From positions 41,524,129 to 41,588,128 of the forward strand of contig OX328109.1 of NCBI GenBank assembly GCA_946811185.2: 64,000 nt of DNA. The letters run 5' to 3'. The notes beneath the pieces are model-generated. The model did no database searches. It saw only the letters and a program-made list of their open reading frames with translations, and was not told the DNA's origin. Positions 60,801-64,000 of this stretch are shown here, one piece after another. How positions within the stretch are numbered: position 1 is the first letter of the stretch; each line of letters begins with the position of its first letter. This DNA comes from Hippopus hippopus. Its lineage: Eukaryota > Mollusca > Bivalvia > Cardiida > Cardiidae. The translations under genes and the position numbers were made by a program.

Positions 60801-63189
60801 TATCAACATGTTGACGGTCACTGTGACCTTGACCTTTGACCGATTGACCTCAAAATCAACAGGGATCATCTACACTCCGAGACCCATGTCTGTGCCAAAT
60901 TTGATGAACCTAGGTCAACTCTGTGTCTTGTTATCATCCGGACAAGGTAAGGTCTACCGAACGACCGACCGACCGACCGACATTAGCAAAGCAATATACC
61001 CCCACTTCTTTGAAGGGGGGCATAATAATTTGAGCCACATTTAATATGTTGTCTGCAAATGTGTTGGCAAGTCTCAACTATTGGTAAAGATTTGACCAAG
61101 CAATCCAGTGTTTGAACTATCCTGAGGTCAAAGGCTTTTGAAAATATTGTGGGAAAAGGAGAAAATGCTGGTAACTAGACTCAACTGGTTAACCCTTTAC
61201 CACACAATGACGACTTTTGACACCCCTGATAGAGAAGGCTTTTGAAAACATTGTGGGAAAAGGAGAAAATGCTGGTTACCAGCATTTTCTCCTTTTCCCA
61301 CAATGTTTTCTACCCTATCAAAGAAAAATCATTTCATATGATCCACATTGAAACTGTCCTCTGCAAATGCTTTCAATTCGGACAGGTCTAAAATTAGTTG
61401 TGTGGTAAAGGGTTAAGAAATACCACTTCTATGTACAAGTTCTACATCAGGAACATGAAAACAAACAGAAAAAGCATAGGAAAAGAAGAAAATGCATCTA
61501 ACCATCATTTTCTCCTTTTCCCACAATGTTTTCAAAAGCCCTTTTCCTTGGGGTTGATGAAACTCTGGATTGTGTGGTAGAGGGTTAAGCAGTAAAACGA
61601 GAGTTTTTGTAATCCTTCGACAAAATCTTTTTCTCCAGGTTTAAATCACAATCATGGCATGAATAGCTTTTTCTCGTATCATTTAAAAGTAATAAAAAGC
61701 CTTTTTGGAGTAACTTGTTGTATGAAAACAATAAACTCATATGATATCCTGTATGAGAATTTTTATAACCATTTCTTGACCCAATGAAGAAAAACTTACC
61801 ATAAAGAAACAAGAAATCAAATACGGCAACTGCAGCGGCACATTGCATAATGATATGTTTTGTGTTCATCATCAGTGGTGAGTTATATTTGATGTCCTCC
61901 CAATTCTGATGCTGTTGGGCAAGTGTCAACGCACAAAACACAAACCAGCCAACCAGTGATGCTAGTGTGGCATACCTGTAAAGGATAAACAAAATTATGA
62001 TTGATGAAAACTTGGCACTGTCCCTTGACCAAACCATCCCATGTTGAATGATTGATTTATGGTATTTAACTCTGTTTTCAACATTTATTTCAACAATTAT
62101 TTCAATCAATGTATATGGAAGCAGCCAGTGCATCTATCCATGCCTTCCCTGGAGTTTCTGTTATCAGTCTTTCACACTATAGTCTTCCCAAGCCACTGAC
62201 TGCTTTCCATATAACCATCATCGATATAATGATCAGGGGTAGGAAAGGAATGAATCCTGTTGCTATGACTATCATTAGTCCTCAAAAAATTGGCAAAACT
62301 TGGGATTAAAACAAGGGGACACCCCCCCCCCCTTTTCTCAAGTCCTGTACACTACCGACTGTGCTCTCAAGGCTCAACTTGATTCTTCAGGTAGATTCTT
62401 CTGAAAACATTATGAGAAAAGGAGAAAATGCTGGTTACAAGCATTTTCTCCTTTTCCCATATTGTTTTCCACCATATTAAAGAACCCAAGTTCATTTGTT
62501 CCACTTTTGAATTTGTCATCTATCATCTTTCAATATGGAAGAGTAATATATATTTGTTGTTCGGAAAAAGGTTCACTCTTTTATCTGACAGCCTTTTCCA
62601 ACAATACTTTCTGCCCTTGCTAAGATAAATTGTATCATTAAAGCCAAATCTAACTTTCAATCTTCAAATGTTTTCAATGTGGACGAGTTAAAATTTGGTC
62701 ACTAGGTAAAGAGCAAATCTTATCACAGTAGATGTATATCTTTTATACTGCTGGATCCCTTGTGTGATCACAGTTATCCATTTCATTATAAAATAGAAGA
62801 AGCAACAGCTCATGATGAGTAATCACTGCTTTTTCCACATTGTTTTCTGGTATTGTACTAATGTACTAATCCTTAGCAAGGAGCACTAAATCTATATCTT
62901 CTATAATGATGGATCCCTCATGTGGTCAGTTATCTTCTCTTGGTAATACATGTGTAACTTTCTACCCCCTATTAAAAAGGCGGCTATCAATGAGCAGTTG
63001 CTTCTTTTTCAAACTATTTCCAGTTTTTTGATGTACATGTATTAATCCTTACCAAAGAGCACTAGATGTATATCCTCTATAATGATGGATCCCTTGTGTG
63101 GTAAGAGTTATCTTTTCTTTAATCATTTTGGAAGCTTGGAAATAACTTTCTGTCTTCATCAGGCTCTCAATGTCTGTCTTGATAGATTC
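33774..63189 (-). CDS. PIGN: PIGN, GPI ethanolamine phosphate transferase 1: C-terminal membrane region, 14 exons, partial at both ends
   Basis: PIGN adds ethanolamine phosphate to the first mannose of the GPI anchor in the ER membrane. Fourteen exons with consistent phases total 1578 nt (526 codons, starting and ending in phase 0) and read as a chain of hydrophobic helices. Recalled human PIGN segments line up in order: GLSYYxTYDRFFLG with QGIHHYRGYTSSAL; LLPLPIW with LILPIPVW; YRYM..AAWPFL with YRIF..GLWPVL; GLPLMNQIISW with HTPFINQVLSW; DDIRRAFFLVFF with GDLRRSFFIVVM; SPFMMGALMMWK with HPPSMGVLLVFK. The catalytic alkaline-phosphatase-like domain (about the first 400 residues) lies beyond the right edge. 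The final exon, expected to encode a GSWLDIGTSIS-like motif, was not found. Introns range from 846 to 5371 bp and are full of transposons. Confidence 0.9.
34000..35481 (+). mobile_element. Pearl/Helentron-like element carrying a nested SINE
   Basis: The 5' hairpin is GGGCCATGATGGCCC. Four to five degenerate units of about 165 bp with AGGCCTTATGGCTAGGTAC follow (starts near 34398, 34561, 34736, 34891). Then come a SINE (35094-35388), an ACGC microsatellite and the 3' hairpin CTGGTCTTCGGCCAG followed by AGCTAA. Confidence 0.82.
35094..35388 (+). mobile_element. tRNA-derived SINE with conserved central domain
   Basis: The tRNA-like head has box A (TAGCTCAATAGGTAGAGCG) and a box B-like GTTCGATCC. 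The centre holds CAGATGAGACGTTAAACCG and TACACCGAGCATGTAAAAG. The tail is TCAATCAATC-type. An 8 bp target duplication TAATGCAC lies at 35086-35093 and 35389-35396. Confidence 0.9.
35495..36000 (-). mobile_element. Palindromic element fragments
   Basis: Palindrome 35510-35570 directly after the pearl-like element. A single arm at 35905-35950. Confidence 0.7.
36039..36114 (-). CDS. PIGN: PIGN exon (m), 76 nt
   Basis: Acceptor TTTTCAG, donor GTAAGT at 36038. It encodes FDTMSVVNFITISHPPSMGV and LLVFK, matching FDLASVYCFLTVFSPFMMG in the family. Confidence 0.9.
36180..36407 (-). mobile_element. Palindromic element, decayed
   Basis: Right end TGATAAAGGGTTAA, weak palindrome at 36283-36355. It lies 66 bp upstream (- strand sense) of PIGN exon (m). 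Confidence 0.75.
36689..36910 (-). mobile_element. TTAA palindromic element
   Basis: TTAAATCTTTACCATGTAAC left, GTGGTAAAGGGTTAA right, diverged palindrome 36803-36855. Confidence 0.85.
37025..37765 (-). mobile_element. Decayed palindromic elements flanking a microsatellite
   Basis: Copies at about 37025-37235 and 37553-37765. Between them are a TGGA repeat (37322-37340) and a C run (37449-37458). Confidence 0.72.
37869..38097 (-). mobile_element. TTAA palindromic element (229 bp)
   Basis: Complete copy, TTAACTCTTTACCAAACGAC to GTGGTAAAGGGTTAA, full palindrome 37974-38042. Confidence 0.94.
38128..38395 (-). repeat. Hairpin repeat family (GTCAGCCTG)
   Basis: ATGTCAGTCTGCACAGACTG with its inverted arm GCTCAGGCTGACATGGG. 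Confidence 0.78.
38477..38625 (-). CDS. PIGN: PIGN exon (l), 149 nt
   Basis: Acceptor TTTTAG, donor GTAAGT at 38476. It encodes WLTYDFAKADEHETMCKR and SGDLRRSFFIVVMFASCIFG. The latter matches the family's DDIRRAFFLVFFLVTAFFG closely. Confidence 0.92.
38870..39098 (+). mobile_element. TTAA palindromic element (229 bp)
   Basis: Complete copy, TTAACTCTTTACCACACAAT to TTGGTAAAGGGTTAA, 245 bp upstream (- strand sense) of PIGN exon (l). Confidence 0.94.
39100..39830 (+). mobile_element. Decayed palindromic elements
   Basis: Fragments at 39100-39190, 39260-39500 and 39575-39725, and one arm at 39795-39815. Confidence 0.7.
39894..40128 (-). CDS. PIGN: PIGN exon (k), downstream of the AT-AC intron
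   Basis: It begins after a terminal AC and encodes QEVLHVLLLCWNLYTFIEVE, matching the family's [20 protein letters not shown]. About 55 hydrophilic residues rich in Lys, His and Asn follow, probably a loop. The donor is most likely GTACTT at 39893. GTGTCT slightly earlier is also phase 0, so the 3' end is uncertain. Confidence 0.85.
40291..40605 (-). mobile_element. SINE of the second family, full length
   Basis: It runs from ATTGATTGACTGATTGTATG (tail) to the head complement AATGAGCTACAGGGGGTCGG. It lies in the AT-AC intron of PIGN. Confidence 0.88.
40735..40932 (+). mobile_element. Palindromic element, decayed
   Basis: TTAACCTTTTACCACAGGAT left, short palindrome 40795-40840, GGAAAAGAGTGAA right. 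Confidence 0.72.
40945..41040 (+). repeat. tRNA-like SINE head
   Basis: TCTGATAGCTGAATTGGTAC (box A-like) and CCTGGGTTTGGGTCTGA (box B-like). The rest is unrecognised. Confidence 0.5.
41149..41675 (-). mobile_element. Pearl-like element, short reverse copy
   Basis: GGGCCACTGGCCCTAAAGCG at the left and TACTCAGGTGAGCTA at the right are the complements of the ends of 15845-17035. Two internal units remain. Confidence 0.8.
41720..42211 (-). mobile_element. Two palindromic elements in the AT-AC intron
   Basis: Palindromes 41840-41900 and 42045-42110. The second copy ends GGTAAAGAGTTAA at 42211. Confidence 0.8.
42219..42447 (+). mobile_element. TTAA palindromic element (229 bp)
   Basis: Complete copy inside the PIGN AT-AC intron. 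A partial copy of its right third follows at 42448-42512. Confidence 0.94.
42570..42672 (-). CDS. PIGN: PIGN exon (j), upstream of the AT-AC intron
   Basis: Acceptor GTTTCAG. It encodes LALVAPLAVSTEIQSRLVTI and CFGFLSLSILLSM. No usable GT donor exists before the in-frame stop. Instead the exon ends at the U12-type donor ATATCCTTT (42569-42561), which leaves GG for a Gly codon. Confidence 0.9.
42735..43210 (+). mobile_element. Decayed palindromic elements
   Basis: Recognisable CCTTGAGAAGGATACC and CTTTCAACTTGGACATGTCT segments, internally deleted. Confidence 0.65.
43565..43673 (-). CDS. PIGN: PIGN exon (i), 109 nt
   Basis: Acceptor CTTTCAG, donor GTGAGT at 43564. It encodes IFVVALSTAMQAYTTYLMNH and TPFINQVLSWSIF, closely matching the family's VLSMYVVYST..GLPLMNQIISW. 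Confidence 0.92.
43733..43937 (+). mobile_element. TTAA palindromic element, 205 bp
   Basis: TTAA both ends, intact palindrome, about 24 bp missing just after it. Confidence 0.92.
44035..44172 (-). repeat. Hairpin repeat family (GTCAGCCTG), fragment
   Basis: GGTCAGCCTGCGAGGACTGC and TTCGTAGATGCATTAAGCAC. Confidence 0.72.
44257..44484 (+). mobile_element. TTAA palindromic element (228 bp)
   Basis: TTAACCCTTGACCACACAGT to GGTAATGAGTTAA, full palindrome. A truncated left end of another copy precedes it (44195-44250). Confidence 0.93.
44485..45690. other. No exon seen; dispersed-repeat remnants in PIGN intron
   Basis: 45105-45450 resembles parts of 1650-1760 and 3600-3730. Otherwise unrecognised. 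Confidence 0.45.
45698..45824. repeat. Long hairpin with about 55 bp arms
   Basis: AACTGGTTGCGTGTGATATT at the left and AATATCACACACAACCAGTT at the right. The arms continue through TCTGTCACTTGAATGGGGTT / ACCCCATTCCAGTGACAGAC with a short central loop. Confidence 0.88.
46175..46405 (-). mobile_element. Palindromic element
   Basis: Left CCTTAACCACACGGCAAAAT, palindrome 46285-46350, right GTGGTAAAGGGTTCA. Confidence 0.85.
46525..46594 (-). CDS. PIGN: PIGN exon (h), 70 nt
   Basis: Acceptor TTTGCAG. The donor is probably GTTTGT at 46524, which is weak but restores phase 0 for exon (i). It encodes the basic loop QSDRPLISMRLFRNLRSKF and TNFL. The alternative is a slightly longer 3' end. Confidence 0.75.
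46725..46953 (-). mobile_element. Palindromic element flanked by TTAC instead of TTAA
   Basis: A complete 229 bp copy. The flanking tetranucleotide is TTAC on both sides (46725-46728 and 46950-46953). Confidence 0.92.
47037..47332 (-). mobile_element. tRNA-derived SINE, same family as 35094
   Basis: Reverse copy with the CCCATATGGGC tail region, central AAAGAACCTGACATAACTTA and TGAGACATTATTTTAAACTG, and a tRNA-like head near 47270-47330. Confidence 0.82.
47575..47770 (-). mobile_element. SINE fragment, second family
   Basis: Contains TCTTGCCAAGCCACTGACTG and AACCAATCCTCAAAAAAAG. Both ends are lost. Confidence 0.7.
47976..48204 (+). mobile_element. TTAA palindromic element (229 bp)
   Basis: Complete copy. 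A left-truncated copy (48201-48415) follows at the shared TTAA. Confidence 0.93.
48462..48509 (-). CDS. PIGN: PIGN micro-exon (g), 48 nt
   Basis: Acceptor TTTTCAG, donor GTAAAA at 48461. In the phase set by exon (f) it reads ILSGCVAVVLCILLK, a single hydrophobic helix where the family has GAGLLVLLLSL. Confidence 0.8.
48585..48812 (-). mobile_element. Palindromic element, decayed
   Basis: Palindrome 48690-48760, right end GGTAATGGGTTAA. Confidence 0.8.
49073..49211. repeat. Hairpin with about 37 bp arms
   Basis: GACATGAGTTGGCATTTGAG at the left and CTCAAATGCCAACTCATGTC at the right, loop of about 60 bp. A related arm (GGCATTTGAGATAAAA) is at 63731. Confidence 0.85.
49437..49656 (-). mobile_element. 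TTAA palindromic element
   Basis: TTAACCCTTTCCCAAACGAC to GGGAAAGAATTAA, full palindrome, 42 bp from PIGN exon (f). A half copy lies at 49330-49430. Confidence 0.92.
49699..49790 (-). CDS. PIGN: PIGN exon (f), 92 nt
   Basis: Acceptor TTCACAG, donor GTAAGT at 49698. It encodes TLLKQWICSTFAFGLLSMRP and LGPREPSYTL, the counterpart of the family's AVFPLMPVVGRKPD. The intron before it (49791-55161, 5.4 kb) holds the hAT element. Confidence 0.87.
49846..50075 (+). mobile_element. TTAA palindromic element (230 bp)
   Basis: Complete copy. Its right TTAA (50072-50075) starts the copy that received the hAT. Confidence 0.94.
50340..50530 (+). mobile_element. Partial palindromic element in the hAT 3' region
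   Basis: It carries the palindrome with arms sharing a derived AAAGACAAAATG in place of the usual AAAGGAGAAAATG. The ends are decayed. Confidence 0.7.
50595..53437 (-). pseudogene. hAT transposase, BED zinc-finger type (ZBED-like), broken
   Basis: Exon 1 (53437-53295) starts MSDEIVSPPAKFKSPVWKYF and holds the first half of a BED finger (CRLC). An intron with GTATAT donor and CTACAG acceptor leads to exon 2 at 52425 (YTCKNTSNMAIHLRRKHG, the HxxxxH half). Then come ITTDGWTSR and VASDGAANM (likely catalytic Asp residues), KTRWNSAYDM, and the C-terminal SPLDWWRENQYNFPHLS and PATSVPSERVFSTAGD. Disabling lesions are a frameshift at the poly-A tract near 51200, a second near 51150, and a TGA at 50751-50753. 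The frame ends at 50595. It runs in the same direction as PIGN. Confidence 0.9.
52662..52890 (+). mobile_element. TTAA palindromic element inside the hAT intron
   Basis: A 229 bp copy with TTAA at both ends lies within the transposase intron of the hAT. It therefore inserted after the hAT arrived. Confidence 0.9.
54018..54860 (+). mobile_element. Chain of decayed palindromic elements
   Basis: Copies at 54020-54212, 54213-54400 and 54645-54860. Only the first keeps a strong palindrome (54070-54132). Confidence 0.78.
55162..55260 (-). CDS. PIGN: PIGN exon (e), 99 nt
   Basis: Acceptor TTGCAG, donor GTATGT at 55161. It encodes LMALHYRIFYGFIFFAFGLW and PVLSKSGTDTLDK. This aligns with the family's [20 protein letters not shown]. 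Phase 0 at both ends. Confidence 0.9.
55614..55960 (+). repeat. 450 bp repeat family, copy 3, 3' truncated
   Basis: Begins TTATTTCAAGCTTTACAGAA, ends at TTAGAAGCTTGAAATAAACA. Confidence 0.78.
56107..56200 (-). CDS. PIGN: PIGN exon (d), 94 nt
   Basis: Acceptor TTACAG, donor GTAAGC at 56106. It encodes YYEIGTVLPIIKRQK followed by the helix DLLPVALLTLFGLLIL. The Lys codon is split with the preceding exon. Confidence 0.87.
56210..57555. other. No exon seen in this PIGN intron stretch
   Basis: AT-rich. It contains AAAGTGGGAATC / GGGAATTCCCACTTTG inverted segments near 56285-56480 of unknown origin. Confidence 0.5.
57555..57665 (+). repeat. Hairpin repeat family (GATCAGACTG), fragment
   Basis: GACAATGTAGATCAAAATCA and GAATGTGCAGTCTGATCAAT. 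Another fragment is at 55020-55130. Confidence 0.7.
57763..57988 (+). mobile_element. TTAA palindromic element
   Basis: Left end GATCCTTTACCAAACAATCC lacks TTAA, right end CTGGTAAAGAGTTAA intact, full palindrome. Confidence 0.9.
58390..58462 (-). CDS. PIGN: PIGN exon (c), 73 nt
   Basis: Acceptor TTTACAG, donor GTAAGT at 58389. It encodes SSASVTNCLHLILPIPVWTA, matching the family's YGLLPLPIW segment. The acceptor and exon start are duplicated about 180 bp upstream on the - strand, at 58630-58660. Confidence 0.88.
58630..58700 (-). repeat. Duplicate of the PIGN exon (c) acceptor region
   Basis: GGCAGAACTGGCTGTAAACA recurs at 58634 and 58452. The duplication includes the acceptor, the first exon bases and the left end of a palindromic element (period about 182 bp). 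Confidence 0.75.
58758..59371 (+). mobile_element. Pearl/Helentron-like element in a palindromic element
   Basis: It starts with the hairpin AGGCGCTTGAGCGCCT and TATCGCTCCACAGG. It ends with an ACGG/ACGC microsatellite (59278-59330), the hairpin CTGGCCTTCGGCCAG and TGGAGCTAA. It belongs to the same family as 34000-35481. No coding capacity is seen. Confidence 0.8.
59438..61024 (+). mobile_element. Pearl-like element with seven 158 bp tandem repeats
   Basis: The left end carries the hairpin CTGTTTGTAAAACAG and CATGCCCCCC. Seven units containing GTGACCTTGACCTTTGA start at about 59876, 60034, 60191, 60349, 60507, 60665 and 60823, a 158 bp period. An ACCG microsatellite (60957-60980) and the terminal GAAGGGGGGCATAA follow. 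This arrangement is that of oyster pearl elements. Open frames in it are artefacts of the repeat. Confidence 0.88.
61100..61590 (+). mobile_element. Palindromic half-elements flanking the copy at 61189
   Basis: A left half (61100-61175) and a right half (61470-61588) lie on either side of the complete copy. Confidence 0.72.
61189..61416 (+). mobile_element. TTAA palindromic element (228 bp), twin of 1327-1554
   Basis: It has the same boundaries and internal variants as 1327-1554. By eye only a few differences exist over 228 bp, including the central base (GGTTACC versus GGTAACC). Confidence 0.95.
61800..61975 (-). CDS. PIGN: PIGN exon (b), first membrane helices
   Basis: Acceptor TTACAG, donor GTAAGT at 61799. 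It encodes YATLASLVGWFVFCALTLAQ and a second hydrophobic run AAAVAVFDFLFLY. The family counterpart has GFVGWISYASLLI at this place. Phase 1 at both ends fits the neighbours. Confidence 0.9.
62048..62320 (-). mobile_element. SINE of the second family
   Basis: TTGATTTATGGTATTTAACT tail, CCAAGCCACTGACTGCTTTC body, truncated head at a C run (62324-62333). It lies between PIGN exons (a) and (b). Confidence 0.82.
62395..62710 (+). mobile_element. Palindromic element plus decayed copy
   Basis: Palindrome 62405-62468. A second decayed right end AAATTTGGTCACTAGGTAAAG at about 62690-62710. Confidence 0.75.
62700..62955 (-). pseudogene. Ghost copies of the 3' half of PIGN exon (a)
   Basis: Two stretches repeat the exon's 3' half: 62878-62945 (CTATAATGATGGATCCCTCA) and 62725-62775 (ATACTGCTGGATCCCTTGTG). 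The splice donor is destroyed in both (GTAAGG became CTAAGG in the first) and the frame is broken. Confidence 0.75.
63053..63189 (-). CDS. PIGN: PIGN exon (a), linker before the membrane region
   Basis: Acceptor GTCCAG, donor GTAAGG at 63052. It encodes 45 residues with an SLMKTESYFQASKMIKEKI helix and QGIHHYRGYTSSALW, the counterpart of the family's GLSYYxTYDRFFLG. It is the most upstream exon I can support. Decayed partial copies lie downstream at 62700-62950. Confidence 0.85.
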
Positions 63190-63233
63190 CTGGACAACGG
63201 TTTAAAATTATCATATTTTATATAATATCAGTG

Positions 63234-63450
63234 AGCCATATTCTTTGAAAAGGAGGCTTAATGCATCTGCAAAAAGTATCAACCCAGGTCAGCCTGCACA
63301 GTCGCTGCAGGCTGACCTGAATCCAAACTTTTTGCTTTCGGTCAATTTTCTGCATGTCAAAGGACCATTCTACTTCAATATTAGTTGTTCAACAGAATGG
63401 ATTTTATGGATCCATAATAATGTGATGACATGCTTAGTATAACGCATTAC
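63234..63450 (+). repeat. Hairpin repeat family (GTCAGCCTG)
   Basis: TTAATGCATCTGCAAAAAGT, then the hairpin GGTCAGCCTGCACAGTCGCT with arm TGCAGGCTGACC. Confidence 0.78.
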
Positions 63451-63459
63451 GGAACTGCA

Positions 63460-63685
63460 TTAACTCTTTACCACACAATCCCTTTTAACGACCCTGAGAA
63501 AGAAGCCTATAGAAAACATTGTGGGAAAAGAAGAAAATGCTGGTAACCAGCATTTTCTCCTTTTCCCACAATATTTTCTACCCTATCAAAGTCAGAAATC
63601 ATCATATTACCAAGATTTAATGTGTTGTCTGCAGATGTTTTGAATTTGGTCCAGTCCAAAAATTTGTCTTTTGGTAAAGAGTTAA
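63460..63685 (+). mobile_element. TTAA palindromic element (226 bp)
   Basis: TTAACTCTTTACCACACAAT to TTGGTAAAGAGTTAA, full palindrome 63515-63578. Confidence 0.93.
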
Positions 63686-64000
63686 ACGCACCTTTGACAG
63701 AGCATGGCTTTTACAGGCGCTAGATTAAGATGGCATTTGAGATAAAAACTTAGTGAACAAGTCTAGAAAAGAATTATTTAGCAAGCAGTAACATATTTCT
63801 CTATAGGTTGATTAAGTTTCACCCAAAAGCCAATGAATTGTTTTCATCATATACATGAAACTGTACCCGAAAAATAAAGTTCTAATGAGATATTTTAAAT
63901 ATTTACATGTGTGAGGCCTACTCACTCCTCTGACAGCAGGGTATGTCCAGGGTAAACTACAGTTCAAAAGCAGAATAACTCTTTCTCAGGTGACAAAATT

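Larger units (their letters stand above)
58683..61100 (+). mobile_element. Palindromic element split in three by two pearl-like elements
   Basis: The left arm is 58683-58757 (TTAACCCTTTACCATCTAAT to GGGAAAAGGAAA). The second palindrome arm and flank resume at 59372-59437, and the right end at 61025-61095 (TTTGAGCCACATTTAATATG to TTGGTAAAGATTTGA). The three pieces together cover one copy in order. Confidence 0.85.

Noticed and set aside
59824..61044. Open frames across the 158 bp repeats
   Set aside because: The repeat unit reads through by chance. Frames are periodic and have no domain.
61585..62133. 182-codon - strand open frame as a separate protein
   Set aside because: Only 61800-61975 is coding (PIGN exon b). 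The flanks are intron beyond good splice sites.
6486..63685. A recurring peptide (VENIVGKGENAGYQHFLLF and relatives) in dozens of short open frames on both strands
   Set aside because: It is the translation of the palindrome in the TTAA element. The same reading appears on both strands because the DNA is palindromic, and no frame extends beyond the element.
63912..63960. Possible further PIGN exon ending at a good GTGAGT donor
   Set aside because: The phase-0 reading (LPWTYPAVRG) shows no match to the family that I can recognise, so it was not annotated.
1..64000. CRISPR arrays, bacterial operons, prophage
   Set aside because: Spliced genes, SINEs and animal transposons show eukaryotic nuclear DNA. 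The repeats have no spacer structure.

Overview
This is a window of animal nuclear DNA, AT-rich and dominated by introns and transposon relics. It is most likely from a bivalve mollusc. That reading rests on oyster 'pearl'-like elements (about 158 bp tandem repeats plus ACGG-type microsatellites), tRNA-headed SINEs with CAAT/TCAA tails, foldback elements of a style common in bivalves, and intron-rich genes with short exons. There is no bacterial gene structure. Most short open frames are accidental readings of repeats.

Two host genes can be reconstructed. On the + strand, five exons between 7105 and 14753 join in phase to a complete 309-residue cytosolic sulfotransferase with the PAPS-binding FPKTGT loop, the catalytic His, the RNPKDVVVS motif and the KxxxTVxxxE dimer motif. 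On the - strand, fourteen exons between 63189 and 33774 join in phase to 526 codons of the C-terminal membrane part of PIGN, GPI ethanolamine phosphate transferase 1. Its N-terminal catalytic part lies beyond the right edge. Its last exon was not found. One PIGN intron (40129-42569) is a textbook AT-AC intron of the minor, U12 spliceosome class.

The commonest sequence is a family of about 229 bp elements, of which I can see roughly 70 copies or fragments. They are flanked by TTAA, have CCCTTTACCA termini and carry a central palindrome of about 70 bp. The TTAA duplication and the CCCT start suggest non-autonomous piggyBac-like elements. Copies of very different ages coexist. Two copies 60 kb apart are almost identical, chains of copies share TTAA sites, and some copies carry the same derived changes in both palindrome arms.

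Other mobile DNA comprises: a mariner (12808-14144) with a frameshifted transposase in sulfotransferase intron 4; a hAT element (50139-53854) with an 8 bp target duplication and a broken BED-finger transposase, sitting inside a palindromic element and itself containing another; at least two SINE families; several pearl/Helentron-like elements; an 87 bp foldback with a matching empty site nearby; and a foldback element with tandem-repeat arms (28996-30345).

Layout: 1-7100 repeats and a local duplication; 7105-14753 sulfotransferase; 14.8-33.7 kb repeats, with no exon recognised; 33.7-63.2 kb PIGN with heavily invaded introns; 63.2-64 kb start of the next PIGN intron. If PIGN ends left of 33.7 kb, the two genes converge tail to tail.
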